Under the pieces are notes generated by a model. The model was not told the DNA's origin and did no database searches. It saw only the letters and a program-made list of their open reading frames with translations. From the NCBI RefSeq assembly GCF_014201115.1, contig NZ_JACHDO010000001.1, positions 2,976,001 to 3,040,000 on the forward strand: 64,000 nt of DNA, written 5' to 3'. Numbering within the stretch: the first letter of the stretch is position 1; the number at the start of each line of letters is the position of its first letter. The translations under genes and the position numbers were made by a program. The DNA is from Nocardiopsis metallicus (lineage in GTDB: Bacteria > Actinomycetota > Actinomycetes > Streptosporangiales > Streptosporangiaceae). Below, piece after piece: positions 8,386 through 17,068 of this stretch.

Positions 8386-11300
8386 ATGGAACGGTTGGGC
8401 ACGGCGATCACGCGCGTGCGAGGGGGGGTCGGCGGCGTCCTGCTCCGGCCGAGGTGGAGCAGGGTCGTCGGCGTGCTCCTCGTCATGCTCGTGACCCCCC
8501 TCCTGATCGGGCTCTTGGGGAGCACCACGGCTCTGGCCAACGACAACGCTTCCGAAGACGAGGACAACTACAGCCTGTACCAGCTCGCGTCCAACGGCGC
8601 AGGCTACTTCTCCAACTCCAACGAGCCCGGCGAGAGCCTCGGCGGAGCGTGGGGGGACATCGCGGAGTCCGAGCCGGGGGCTGCGGGCTCCCTGCTCGGC
8701 TACGGCGACCCGACGGTCTCACAGTTCAAACGCTGGCTCTCGGCCGGACTGTCGGGTTCAACGCAGACGATCACGCACGAGACGCTGGGCAAGGGGGGTG
8801 ACGCCTTCCTGGCCTACGGCCAGTTCGGGGCGGTCAACAAGGACCTGGGCTTCGACTCAATGTCGAGCGGAGTCATCGGCGACATCATCGGTGGCTTCGC
8901 GGGATCGGTGGTGTGGTTCTGCTATGGCGTGTCCCTGCTCATATCGGGACTCTTCTTCGCCTTCATCGAGCTGCTCAAGTTCCTCAACCCCTTCGCGTGG
9001 TTCTACACGGCCGTCGCCGACGTGACCACGGCCGAAGGGACGAGCGGGGGCTACCAGCAGGGCCTGGCCGACGGGATGCTCAACAATTGTGAGGGCGGGG
9101 ACTGCGGACCTCCTGGGGCCCTGTCGGGTGTGGCCAACTTCATCGGCGAGTGGTACGGCTTGCTCGTCGACCTGTCGTGGAACTTCCTCGTCCCGCTCTT
9201 CCTCGGCTTCCTTCTCATCGGCCTCGTGCTGTTCAAGAAGATGGACCGCGGCTCGGCGATCAAGAAGTTCGTCGTGCGTTTGCTCTTTCTCGGCTTCGGC
9301 CTGCCCGTCTTCGGATCGATGTACACCGCCGTCCTCGACGGCTTCTCCGAATCCGGCGTCGACGCCTCGGCCGGTGCCACCCAGGTGGTCCTGTCCAATT
9401 ACGTCGACTTCGACGCCTGGGCGATGAACTCCCGGCTTCTCGTGCCCGAGGATGCGACCATCGGCTGGAACGCGGACAAGGGGCAGGCCGACCCGAAGTC
9501 GACGATGTCGGCGCGGACCTCGGCGCTGGCGATCAACATCGCCTCCCACCCGGTCTACCGCGACGCTGGCTGGGACGCCGGAGGTGTGTCCAGCAATGCG
9601 AAGGACGCGTGGACGGGCGCCTCGAACGTCGACCTGACCCAGGAAGAGCCGGGCTCGTGGCTGCAGGTGGCCACGACGCTGGACATCCTCAACCGCTACA
9701 TCAGCGGGCAGGAGACGCCAGCCTCGAACTTCGAGTCGGGTGTGAAGAGCTGGCTGTCGGAGAACGCCGATGAGGACATCAAGGAGGACTGGTTCACCAA
9801 CACGGCCAGCTACGGCGACGTCGAGAAATTCGGTGACGAGGACGACCCGCAGGCCTCCGAGGCCCCGATGATCTCGACCCAGGGTGAGGGCCTGCAGTCG
9901 GAGGTCTCCGACGGCGTGCGGACGTTCACGACGAAGAATCAGGAGGACTCGGCCAAGGACTGCGGCTTCATGGTCACGACCGACAACGGCGACCCGGCGC
10001 AGTGCAGCATGTCGCCCCTATCGATGTACAACTACCTCAACAGTTCGTTCTCCTCGGAAAGCCTCACTTCGTTCAGCTCGGAGAACGCGATGTCGGGCCT
10101 AGTGCGCGAGAACCACTCCTCGGTGAGCCAGGTCGGCTCGGGACCGGCCTCTTTCATGTACTGGGCCAATACCGTCACGCTACTGGGCAGCGTCTGTCTG
10201 CTGGGCATCTGGTACGCCTTCGGCATGGTCATCGGCGCACTCAAGCGGACCTTCTCGCTGATCGCGGCGATCCCGTTCGCCACTTTGGGCGCGATCGCGG
10301 CGATCAGTAAAGTGATCATCTACTCGGTGGCGATGATCCTCGAGGTCATCCTCACGATCTTCCTCTATCAGCTCGTCGCACGACTGATCATGGGCGTGCC
10401 GGCGATCGCCTCGGGGCCGCTGACGAACCTCGTGACCGAGAACGGGCTCCTGTCCAACCTCGGTCTGGGCCCGGTGGCGGTGGTCCTCCTCACCTTCCTG
10501 TCGACGCTGCTCATCATCGCCGTGACGTTCATCCTCCTGCGCGTGCGCAAAACCGTGCTCCAGGCCCTGGACGAGGCCGTGACGAAGCTCGTCGACAAGT
10601 TCCTGGAGACCGACACCGCTCCGAAGGCGAGACAGGGCGGGGCCATGCAGGCCGCGGCCGGGGGCCTCGGCGCCGGTGCGGGCATGGCGGCGGGCAACAA
10701 GCTCGCCCAGGCCACCGGCGGCAAGCTCGGCGGGCTGACGAAGCCCAACGGCAGCGGCCAGCCCGGCCCCGGCGGAGGGGGCAAGAACAAGCCCAACGTC
10801 GGCGGAATCCCGAGCAACGCCCAGCTCAAGGGCGGCAATACCAAAGCTCTCGGGTCAGGCCAGTCCGGTCCCGGGGAGCAGGGCCCCGGGGGCAGGAAAT
10901 CACCTCAGGGCGGCCCGGGCACCTTCAACGGGCCGAAGTCCTCGCCGAAGGAGTCGTCCAACGAGCAAGGCTCGGCCGGTCAGCCGGGGCAGAGCAGGAG
11001 GGGAGGACCGCTGCAGCTGGCTGGCGCGCCTCCGGGATCGGCGCAGGAGGACAGGGCTGCGGCCGATGGTGTTGATCGGCAAGGAGGCCTGTCGAGGCTG
11101 GGCTTCGACGCGAAGGACCAGCAGAAGGTCGAGATCCCTGGCGGCGGCGTGACGACCGGCGACGTCGCGGGCTCGGACCCGGGTCAGCAGGTGCCCGGCG
11201 GCCAGGGTCGGGGCGCCCAGGGCGAGGTCGTCCCCAACCGTCCTGGAGGCCGCGGGCCGAAGGGCGTCGAGCCCGGCGCAGGTCAGACGAACTTCTCCGG

Positions 11301-11766
11301 CTCGAACCCCGGCGACCAGCAGACCCGATCGACGCCCCGTTCGGGCAGCAGGAGCGACGGTACATCGGTTCCGACGCGGTTCGACGTGCAGGCCGGACCC
11401 GGGGGCCAGGCAGGGACCCCGGGCCTGAAGCCGGTTCCGCAGAGCCCGAGAAGCCCCGGCGGGGCGATCCCGCTGCCAGCCGGTCCGACCCCCGCTGCAT
11501 CAACCGTGCCCGCGGCCGCGACGCCGAAGGCACCGTCGAACGCCGGTCCCACGGTGATCGGCGGGCCGAGCACCGGCGGCGGCGCTCCCAGAGGCAACGG
11601 GTTCTCGCATCGGTACTCGAGCCCGTCCGGCTCGGGGGCGCAGGGCTCGCCGAAAACCAGGGACTCGAAGGTCGAGGCGGGCCCCGGCCAGAGGACCAGT
11701 TCACAGCCCGGGGCCCGCAAGATCGCGGAGCGCCCGAAGCCGGTCAAGCGGCCGGACGGCTCGTAG
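8386..11766 (+). CDS. Large VirB6/TrbL-like transfer channel protein
   Basis: Likely the polytopic inner-membrane channel subunit. From this start (GAGGGG 5 bases before the ATG; an alternative ATG at 8368 overlaps the preceding stop) the protein begins with a basic segment and a hydrophobic stretch ending in ALA, like a signal peptide. Groups of membrane helices follow at about residues 165-210, 250-320 and 595-735. The middle holds a polar extracytoplasmic domain. The last 370 residues are Gly/Pro/Ser/Gln-rich and low in complexity, probably disordered. VirB6-type topology and position after the VirB4-like gene support the call; sequence similarity cannot be tested here. Confidence 0.6.
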   Translation: MERLGTAITRVRGGVGGVLLRPRWSRVVGVLLVMLVTPLLIGLLGSTTALANDNASEDEDNYSLYQLASNGAGYFSNSNEPGESLGGAWGDIAESEPGAAGSLLGYGDPTVSQFKRWLSAGLSGSTQTITHETLGKGGDAFLAYGQFGAVNKDLGFDSMSSGVIGDIIGGFAGSVVWFCYGVSLLISGLFFAFIELLKFLNPFAWFYTAVADVTTAEGTSGGYQQGLADGMLNNCEGGDCGPPGALSGVANFIGEWYGLLVDLSWNFLVPLFLGFLLIGLVLFKKMDRGSAIKKFVVRLLFLGFGLPVFGSMYTAVLDGFSESGVDASAGATQVVLSNYVDFDAWAMNSRLLVPEDATIGWNADKGQADPKSTMSARTSALAINIASHPVYRDAGWDAGGVSSNAKDAWTGASNVDLTQEEPGSWLQVATTLDILNRYISGQETPASNFESGVKSWLSENADEDIKEDWFTNTASYGDVEKFGDEDDPQASEAPMISTQGEGLQSEVSDGVRTFTTKNQEDSAKDCGFMVTTDNGDPAQCSMSPLSMYNYLNSSFSSESLTSFSSENAMSGLVRENHSSVSQVGSGPASFMYWANTVTLLGSVCLLGIWYAFGMVIGALKRTFSLIAAIPFATLGAIAAISKVIIYSVAMILEVILTIFLYQLVARLIMGVPAIASGPLTNLVTENGLLSNLGLGPVAVVLLTFLSTLLIIAVTFILLRVRKTVLQALDEAVTKLVDKFLETDTAPKARQGGAMQAAAGGLGAGAGMAAGNKLAQATGGKLGGLTKPNGSGQPGPGGGGKNKPNVGGIPSNAQLKGGNTKALGSGQSGPGEQGPGGRKSPQGGPGTFNGPKSSPKESSNEQGSAGQPGQSRRGGPLQLAGAPPGSAQEDRAAADGVDRQGGLSRLGFDAKDQQKVEIPGGGVTTGDVAGSDPGQQVPGGQGRGAQGEVVPNRPGGRGPKGVEPGAGQTNFSGSNPGDQQTRSTPRSGSRSDGTSVPTRFDVQAGPGGQAGTPGLKPVPQSPRSPGGAIPLPAGPTPAASTVPAAATPKAPSNAGPTVIGGPSTGGGAPRGNGFSHRYSSPSGSGAQGSPKTRDSKVEAGPGQRTSSQPGARKIAERPKPVKRPDGS

Positions 11767-11845
11767 GAGCCGATCGGATGAGGTCTCGTCCGGCAGGGGA
11801 TGCGGTCGATAAGACCACCTTCCCTGCCTGCTGTCAGGAGGTGCG

Positions 11846-12349
11846 ATGGGCTTGAGGACGGGACTACGTAACGAGTTCCCCCGCGGCTGGTGGCGCTCGG
11901 CGCCGTGGTGGCTGGCGGGCCTGCGGGAGATAGGCCTGGGGGTCGTGGCCGTCGTGGCCACCGTCGCCCTGCTGCGCCGGGCAGTGCGCGGACTGCGCTC
12001 ACGGGACGAGCCGGGGGCGCTGTCGGTTTTCGATCGATGTCTCGAGGGCTGTCTGGCCGGACTCCTCGCCCATCTCGCCGGTCTCCTCGGCCTGGCGGTG
12101 CTCGGCCTGCGCGGCGAGTTGACGGCAGTGCCGGCGCTTCTCCTTGTCCTGTCCGTGGCGTGGGCCTTGGTGAACGCGGCGACGGCGGGCCTGGCCCTAT
12201 TTCTCGTCGCCCGCTCGCGGTGGGCCAGGCAGGCGGAGTGGTCGGTCATCGACTTCGTCGCCGCCTGGGCACCGCGCTACGGTCGGCCTCCGGAGACGAT
12301 CGAAGAGTACAAGGCCGAGCGGCTGCGGGGGACAGATGAGGAGGTGTGA
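11846..12349 (+). CDS. Small membrane protein of the transfer region (167 aa)
   Basis: AGGAGG sits 4 bases before the ATG. The protein has three likely membrane helices (about residues 27-46, 66-90 and 95-122) and a short soluble C-terminus with SVIDFVAAWAPRYGRPPETIEEYKAERL. No family recognised. It follows the VirB6-like gene by 80 bases in the same direction and ends the visible transfer operon just before a terminator. Confidence 0.6.
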   Translation: MGLRTGLRNEFPRGWWRSAPWWLAGLREIGLGVVAVVATVALLRRAVRGLRSRDEPGALSVFDRCLEGCLAGLLAHLAGLLGLAVLGLRGELTAVPALLLVLSVAWALVNAATAGLALFLVARSRWARQAEWSVIDFVAAWAPRYGRPPETIEEYKAERLRGTDEEV

Positions 12350-12409
12350 AGAAAGAAGAGGCCCCGTGAGTTGAACTGGTCCCCGATAGTTGGACCGGCT
12401 AACTAAAGG

Positions 12410-13264
12410 TTAGGCCGCCAGGGCCTGAGCTCGGTACTGCACCGGGCTCAGGCCCTCAAGATAGCTATGGACGCGTTCGTGGTTGAACCAGGCGATGTAC
12501 TCATCCAGCCCTGCGGTGAACTCCTCGACGGTCTCGAACTCGGAGTGGGTGAAGAACTCCTCCTTCAGGTGACCGAAGAAACTCTCGATCACCGCGTTGT
12601 CCAGACAGTTGCCCTTGCGCGACATCGACTGAAGACCGTCGACCCCGGCGAGCAGCCGCCGCCAGGACACGTGCTGATACTGAAACCCCTGGTCGGAGTG
12701 GACCAGCGGGCTCTGACCAGGGGGCAGGGTCTTCAACGCCTCCCGCAAGGAGGTGTTGGTCAACTCCAGGTTCGGTGACAGAGCGGCCGTGTAGGAGATG
12801 ATCTGCCGGTCGAACAGGTCCATGACCGGTGACAGGTAGACCTTGTGGCCCGCGACGGCGAACTCGCTCACGTCGGTCACCCATTTCTGGTTCGGCCCCT
12901 GCGCGGTGAAGTCACGCTCCAGCAGGTTCGGCGCCACCTGGCCCGCCTGGCCCCGGTAGGAGCCGTAGGGCTTCTTGCGGCGCACCCGGCAGACCAGGCC
13001 CAGCTGGTTCATGAGCTTGAGTACGGTCTTCTTCGCTACCCGCCACCCCTTCTTGAGGAGCTGGTCATGGATCCGGCGGTGCCCGTAGCGGCCCTTGTTC
13101 TTGTCGAAGAGCTGCCTGATCTGGGCCTTGAGCGCTGCGTGGGGATCCGGGGTTTGGAGTCGGGCCTGGTGGTAGAAGAACGTGGAGCGGGCCAGCCCAG
13201 CAACCCGCAGCAGCACGTCCAATCGGTGTTCGGCCTTGAGGGCGACCACAGCGTGAACCCTCAC
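12410..13264 (-). CDS. IS3-family transposase OrfB (DDE integrase core)
   Basis: Catalytic subunit of the IS3 transposase. It has an HTH_21-like N-terminal part (RYGHRRIHDQLLKKGWRVAKK) and an rve integrase core. The DDE triad appears as WVTDVSEF, VHSDQGFQY and NAVIESFFGHLKEE, and the end is the usual WFNHERVHSYLEGLSPVQYR. The GTG start overlaps the OrfA stop as GTGA. In this family OrfA-OrfB fusion by -1 frameshifting is common; reinitiation at this overlap is also possible. Confidence 0.93.
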   Translation of the reverse strand: MRVHAVVALKAEHRLDVLLRVAGLARSTFFYHQARLQTPDPHAALKAQIRQLFDKNKGRYGHRRIHDQLLKKGWRVAKKTVLKLMNQLGLVCRVRRKKPYGSYRGQAGQVAPNLLERDFTAQGPNQKWVTDVSEFAVAGHKVYLSPVMDLFDRQIISYTAALSPNLELTNTSLREALKTLPPGQSPLVHSDQGFQYQHVSWRRLLAGVDGLQSMSRKGNCLDNAVIESFFGHLKEEFFTHSEFETVEEFTAGLDEYIAWFNHERVHSYLEGLSPVQYRAQALAA

Positions 13265-13743
13265 TCTGGTGGATGTTCCCTCAAGGCCCGCACTTTTCCC
13301 AGGTAGGCGTTCTGGGCACGCAGGAGCTCGTTCTCACGGCGTAGTCGTTCCAGCTCTGAGGCTGGCTCTTGTGGTGCGCTCTTGGGCGGGCGTCCTCGCT
13401 GCTTGGGGCGTAGCCCTTCTGAGCCCTGGGTGCGGTAGGTGCGCACCCACGATTCCAGCAGCTTGGGTGAGGACAGTTCCAGTTCCTTGGCCAGCTCGGT
13501 CTTGGGCTCGCCCGCCAGGAGGCGGCGCACCGCCTCGACCTTGAACTCGAAGGAGTAGGACTTCTTCGCTTGTTTGGTCACCAGCGCTCCCGGGCCGTGG
13601 ATCCGCCACCGTCGGTACAGGCTTCGGACCGCCCATCGCGAGACCCCCAGAGAGGCCGCTACCGCGTGATCGGCTCTGCCTTGCTCGAACAACGCTATCG
13701 CTTGGTGGCGTTGGTCCTGGGTGAGTGAGCTGTTCGCTCTCAT
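13261..13743 (-). CDS. IS3-family OrfA (helix-turn-helix protein)
   Basis: DNA-binding subunit that recognises the element ends. Start set at MRANSSLTQDQRHQAIALF (13743); a longer open frame extends only into the terminal repeat. It has two HTH segments (AVAASLGVSRWAVRSLYRRW and ELAKELELSSPKLLESWV), then a leucine-zipper-like coiled coil (ELERLRRENELLRAQNAYLGK) for dimerisation. Length and order match the IS150 group. Confidence 0.9.
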   Translation of the reverse strand: MRANSSLTQDQRHQAIALFEQGRADHAVAASLGVSRWAVRSLYRRWRIHGPGALVTKQAKKSYSFEFKVEAVRRLLAGEPKTELAKELELSSPKLLESWVRTYRTQGSEGLRPKQRGRPPKSAPQEPASELERLRRENELLRAQNAYLGKVRALREHPPE

Positions 13744-13841
13744 GGGACTGCTCCCTGGTCGATGGAACTGGATTTCCAGTCCAACTTCCAGGGAGCAGTT
13801 CAAGTCCAGCGCTCACGGGGCCTTCATCGTCGCTGGCGGCG

Positions 13842-14273
13842 TCAGTCGCACTCTTCGGCCCGATGTTTGTCGAGCATGGCCTTGCCGGCGTCGCTGTCCA
13901 CGCGAACGTAGGTCGTGTCGCCGAGAGTGATCGTATCGTCGGTCATGCTCAACGTCTCGGTCCCGGTGCGCTCATTGCGCTGATCGTCGCCGATGGTGAT
14001 CCAAGAGATCTGCGAATGGTCGTCGCTGAACTGGCCCGTCGACTCGACGTCGGCCTTGGTGTAGACCGCGTCGCACTTGTACTCGTTGTGCGTGACGTCG
14101 TCGCCGTCGACAACCAGCTGGCCGAGGTTGGACGTGCCGTTGACGTCCTCGGCGTAGTAGGTGCCGTCGAGCACACCGCCGCCCGAGCAGGCGGTGAGGG
14201 AGAGGCTGAGACCGACCAGGACAGCACTGACGGCGGTGGCCCTGGTCCGTACGGCGGCCCTGGGGGTCTTCAT
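13842..14273 (-). CDS. Lipoprotein of unknown function (143 aa)
   Basis: A basic N-terminus and a hydrophobic segment run into LTAC, a lipobox with Cys at residue 29, so the mature protein should be anchored outside the membrane. The rest is polar and acidic: GTYYAEDVNGTSNLGQLVVDGDDV then a beta-rich pattern with TITLGDTTYVRVD. It is small and resembles surface lipoproteins often carried near the integrase end of actinobacterial elements; an exclusion role is possible but only a guess. Confidence 0.75.
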   Translation of the reverse strand: MKTPRAAVRTRATAVSAVLVGLSLSLTACSGGGVLDGTYYAEDVNGTSNLGQLVVDGDDVTHNEYKCDAVYTKADVESTGQFSDDHSQISWITIGDDQRNERTGTETLSMTDDTITLGDTTYVRVDSDAGKAMLDKHRAEECD

Positions 14274-14451
14274 GGTTTTCGTCCTTGTTTGTCGAGGTGG
14301 CGGGGGTCAGCTCTGATGCAATCGCTCCAGGACTCGCGCCCACGCCCGGAAGCCAAAGCTGGACCAAAGACTATACACATGACTATCTAATCCACCCCCG
14401 TCTCTATCGACACAGGCAGTACTTGCTGCTCTAATTGCCCCAGAGATCGTG

Positions 14452-14469
14452 TACCACTTGTACCACTTG
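14452..14469. repeat. Tandem 9-bp repeat TACCACTTG x2
   Basis: Two exact, adjacent copies of TACCACTTG in the 434-base gap between the lipoprotein and excisionase genes. The rest of that gap has no convincing ORF. Two 9-bp units next to int/xis could be arm sites for the recombinase or an operator. Confidence 0.4.
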
Positions 14470-14651
14470 GGCATTGCTTGACTGAGAATCCTCGACTGAA
14501 CTGGGGGTTCATCGGGATTCACACTGTGTCTGATCTGCGGTAAGCCGAGCACTCACAGTCTCAGACAAAAGTTGATGGAGCACTGGATGCAGGTCATCGT
14601 GTCGGCCCTCCCCTTGACGGACACAGCGACGAGCGTCGACCCGGCATGTGG

Positions 14652-14683
14652 GAAGCCCCCGGAGCAGAGCGGCCAGGGGCTTC
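14652..14683 (-). terminator. Hairpin after the excisionase gene
   Basis: GAAGCCCC (14652-14659) pairs with GGGGCTTC (14676-14683), just downstream of the minus-strand excisionase-like gene. There is no T-run, so it is a GC-rich stem of the kind common in actinomycetes. Confidence 0.5.
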
Positions 14684-14707
14684 GTCAATGTCGCGGGCGA
14701 GGTGTTG

Positions 14708-14953
14708 TTAAGCGACGCGGTGCTCGCGCAACCATGTGTCGAGATCGTCGATGAGATAGACGACGCGCGATCCGATGCGGACATAGGCCGGACCATCACC
14801 GGTCACGCGCCACTTCTTCAGTGTTCCATACGAGAACCCGGTGTAGTGTGCGGCTTCTTCGGTAGACAGGGCAGCAGGGTCGATTCTCACGGAGGTCGTA
14901 CGTCGGCTCGTGGTGGACCCGCCCGTGGTGGACCGACCCGCTGCAGTGGGCAT
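14708..14953 (-). CDS. Excisionase-like DNA-binding protein (HTH_17)
   Basis: Start taken at MPTAAGRSTT (14953), with AGAGAG upstream; a longer frame begins at 15001. After a Ser/Thr-rich, basic N-terminus comes a winged-helix of the excisionase/MerR type: LSTEEAAHYTGFSYGTLKKW then a YVRIGSRVVYLIDDLDTWL wing. Such proteins act as Xis directionality factors or as small repressors. It is divergent from the integrase gene with 143 bases between them, the usual int/xis arrangement in actinobacterial ICEs. Confidence 0.8.
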   Translation of the reverse strand: MPTAAGRSTTGGSTTSRRTTSVRIDPAALSTEEAAHYTGFSYGTLKKWRVTGDGPAYVRIGSRVVYLIDDLDTWLREHRVA

Positions 14954-15001
14954 CGTAGGTTCTCTCTTTCGTCTTTGGCACCGATCCACTCCGGTGCACA
15001 C

Positions 15002-15096
15002 GTCGGACAGTCTATCCGAATCATGATTGATAGACCACTCATGTAGTGAGCTATACGTGATTCAGATAAGCGCTCATTGGTGATTATGCGTCATGC
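15002..15096. promoter_or_regulatory. AT-rich xis-int intergenic control region
   Basis: An AT-rich stretch with GATTGATAG, CACTCATGTAG and GCTCATTGGTGATTATG-like segments, spaced about two helical turns apart. Divergent promoters and recombinase or Xis sites are expected here. No clean palindrome defines a single operator. Confidence 0.35.
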
Positions 15097-16407
15097 GTGG
15101 CCCATGCAGAGGCGACAGCAGCCGATGTTTACACTGACCCAATGACACGCGCGACGACAAGCAAGCTGGCTCCAGGGGAGCACACTGCCGAACGCTCGAC
15201 CCCGAGACAGCTGGCCGATGGTACGTATCGGATGACCTGGACGCTGGTCCATCGCGATGGACGCAAGGTGCGGAAGGATTCCTACGGCGCGACCAAGGGT
15301 GAGACCCGGCGCAAGGCGAAGCGTAAGGCCGAGGAGCTGTTGCGCACGGGCGGCGGCACCTGGCGTCTGTCAGACCAGCTGTCGGACTACATCAACAAGG
15401 TGACCCGGCCGGCACTCGAGAAGGCCAAGCTCGAGGACCTGAGCCGGGCGAAATACGAGGCGGGGCTGCGGTTCCTCCTCGGAGACTGCGCGAAGTGCAA
15501 GAGCAAGGGCAAGCGCCACCAGCATGGGTTCAACCGGCACACCATCGGGTCGGGCACGACCCCTCGAGCCCTCGAGGAGACCTTCACAGAGATCGCCCAG
15601 CTGCACGGCCTGTCCACGGCGAAGTCGTGCCGCACGGTGTGGAACAAGTACATCGCTAAGCGCCTCGTTCGCGACGGGATGATGGACTTCAACCCCGTGA
15701 CGGAAGCAAGCCTGACCGACCTGACCGGCGTTCAGAGGCCGCAGAGGAAGCGCGGGGGTCGAGCTCTCATGCGCCAGGAGTACGAGCTCACGCTGCAGTG
15801 GCTCCTCGATGCCGATCCCACCGACTGGCCGGTTTCGCACAAGAAGCACGGGTGGATATGGCGCCCTGAGCTCCAGGTCGCCACCTTCCGCACCAGCATC
15901 GACATGACCCTGCTTCAGGCGACCACCGGGCTACGGCAGAGCGAGGCTCGTCTGGTCGACTGGTCCATGGCGCACGTTTCCGGCAACGGGGTCCTGAGCA
16001 TCGACGTACCGGAGCACGTGGCTAAGGGCGACCACCCGCGTGTCGTCCTGGTCCTTGATCAACGGGTGACCGAGCGACTCCTCAAGCGCCGTGATGAGCA
16101 GGGTGGCGAAGGGTTCATCGTCGGTGCGCCGATGGATCCTCTGAAACCCTGGCATCGACAGAGGTGCGGTGAGGTGTGCCGGAAGCTCTACATGCGCATG
16201 GCCAAGGCGACCAGGATCGCACTGTTCGAAGAGCAGCGCTCGCACTTGTGGCGCACGACGTTGCGCTCGTTCTTCGTGGGTCAGGTATCTGAGGCGGTAC
16301 TCAACTCCCAGTTCGGCCACTCGACCAAAGTCGCCAACCTCTACTACACCGATGCCTCCGACCTCAACGGCCTCGCCCAGGCAGCCAAGCTGGTCGACGA
16401 TGAGTAG
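15097..16407 (+). CDS. int: Tyrosine site-specific integrase
   Basis: Integrates and excises the element. Numbered from 15097 (436 residues), catalytic residues are Arg280 (ATTGLRQSEARLVDW), His383 and Arg386 (SHLWRTTLRS), His408 (FGHS) and Tyr416 or 417 (ANLYYTD). The N-terminal arm-binding part (46-90) has the DGTYRMTWTLVHRDGRKVRK pattern. A short Cys/His cluster, CAKCKSKGKRHQH at 131-143, interrupts the core-binding domain and may bind zinc; I do not know it as a standard integrase feature. The start is uncertain, as no good ribosome site precedes 15097 or the ATG at 15142. Confidence 0.92.
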   Translation: MAHAEATAADVYTDPMTRATTSKLAPGEHTAERSTPRQLADGTYRMTWTLVHRDGRKVRKDSYGATKGETRRKAKRKAEELLRTGGGTWRLSDQLSDYINKVTRPALEKAKLEDLSRAKYEAGLRFLLGDCAKCKSKGKRHQHGFNRHTIGSGTTPRALEETFTEIAQLHGLSTAKSCRTVWNKYIAKRLVRDGMMDFNPVTEASLTDLTGVQRPQRKRGGRALMRQEYELTLQWLLDADPTDWPVSHKKHGWIWRPELQVATFRTSIDMTLLQATTGLRQSEARLVDWSMAHVSGNGVLSIDVPEHVAKGDHPRVVLVLDQRVTERLLKRRDEQGGEGFIVGAPMDPLKPWHRQRCGEVCRKLYMRMAKATRIALFEEQRSHLWRTTLRSFFVGQVSEAVLNSQFGHSTKVANLYYTDASDLNGLAQAAKLVDDE

Positions 16408-16607
16408 CGTCGGCCGCTGGAGAGTCCCGCACAGTACCGCGCAATATCCCGCACAGTGTGAGTAACGTGCGCCCGCCCGGAGCACCTCCGGTCACCCTAG
16501 AATCACATGATGACTGAATCACTATGTGGGGATCACATCATCCGGATCGAGCCGAGGCATGCTCGATGGCAATCCAGACAGCGTCCGAACGAGGCGTTCC
16601 GATGCAG

Positions 16608-16647
16608 AAAAAAGCTCTCTGACCTGCGGATATGCAGGCCAGAGAGC
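16608..16647 (-). terminator. Rho-independent terminator of the suf operon
   Basis: GCTCTCTG-A-CCTGC (from 16614) pairs with GCAGG-C-CAGAGAGC (ending 16647) around GGATAT. On the minus strand the stem is followed by six Ts (16613-16608). It lies 14 bases past the stop of the last suf gene. The 200 bases between the integrase and this stem hold only AT-rich repeats such as ATCACATGATG and GATCACATCAT. Confidence 0.8.
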
Positions 16648-16660
16648 GTGATCCAGACGA

Positions 16661-17068
16661 TCAGACGTTGAAGCCCAGCATGCGCAGCTGGTCCCGACCG
16701 TCGTCGGTGATCTTGTCCGGACCCCACGGCGGCATCCAGACCCAGTTGATCTTGACCTCGCGCTCGAACTCGTCCAGGGCGCTGTTGGCCTGGTCCTCGA
16801 TCACGTCGGTCAGCGGGCAGGCCGCGCTGGTCAGGGTCATGTCCAGGGTGATCGACGTGTCGTCGTGGTTCACCCCGTAGACCAGCCCCAGGTCGACGAT
16901 GTTCACGCCGAGCTCGGGGTCGATCACGTCCTTGAGGGCCTCGCCGATCTCCTCGGCCAGCGCCTCCTGCTCAGGGGTGAGCGGGGCGGCCGCGGCCTTG
17001 TCGGCGGTCTCGGCGGACTCGACGCTCTCGGCCTTGTCGTCGGTCGTCGTGGTCTCGTTGTCACTCAT
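16661..17068 (-). CDS. sufT: SufT-type iron-sulfur assembly factor (DUF59/MIP18)
   Basis: Accessory Fe-S maturation factor of the MIP18/PaaD-like family. An acidic, low-complexity N-terminus (about 30 residues) precedes the domain: ALKDVIDPELGVNIVDLGLVYGV, then LTSAACPLTDVIEDQ with the conserved Cys, and a short C-terminal WMPPWGPDKITDDGRDQLRMLGF typical of the SufT branch. Last gene of the suf operon; the SufU stop and this start are adjacent, so translation is probably coupled. Confidence 0.9.
   Translation of the reverse strand: MSDNETTTTDDKAESVESAETADKAAAAPLTPEQEALAEEIGEALKDVIDPELGVNIVDLGLVYGVNHDDTSITLDMTLTSAACPLTDVIEDQANSALDEFEREVKINWVWMPPWGPDKITDDGRDQLRMLGFNV

Larger units (their letters stand above)
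12372..13802 (-). mobile_element. IS3-family insertion sequence, complete
   Basis: A 1431-bp element with imperfect terminal inverted repeats: TGAACTGGTCCCCGATAGTT on the left and TGAACTGCTCCCTGGAAGTT reading inward from the right. The 3-bp AGT flanks both sides (12369-12371 and 13803-13805) as a target duplication. It encodes OrfA and OrfB in two frames, as in the IS150 group of IS3. All parts look intact, so it may be recent and active. Confidence 0.92.
12360..13822. terminator. Bidirectional terminator hairpin split by an IS insertion
   Basis: The arms GGCCCCGTGAG (12360-12370) and CTCACGGGGCC (13812-13822) are perfectly complementary. If the IS (12372-13802) and one AGT duplicate are removed, they form an 11-bp stem with a 7-base loop between two convergent genes, the membrane protein gene and the lipoprotein gene. 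The insertion now holds the arms 1.4 kb apart. Confidence 0.75.
1..16500. mobile_element. Integrase-proximal part of an integrative conjugative element (left end outside window)
   Basis: This stretch carries a conjugation-associated topoisomerase, three type IV secretion-like proteins in one orientation, an excisionase-like protein and a tyrosine integrase. Immediately beyond it begins a chromosomal suf operon. That order is typical of the integrase end of an actinobacterial ICE or an integrated plasmid. No tRNA gene lies next to the integrase, so the attachment site is not identified and the right boundary near 16.5 kb is an estimate. A relaxase and a VirD4-type coupling protein are not present and should lie left of the window. 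The element has itself been hit by a group II intron and an IS3-family element. Confidence 0.65.

Noticed and set aside
16408..16660. tRNA gene as the integration site next to the integrase
   Set aside because: No cloverleaf or T-loop sequence could be found on either strand; the region has AT-rich repeats and a terminator only.
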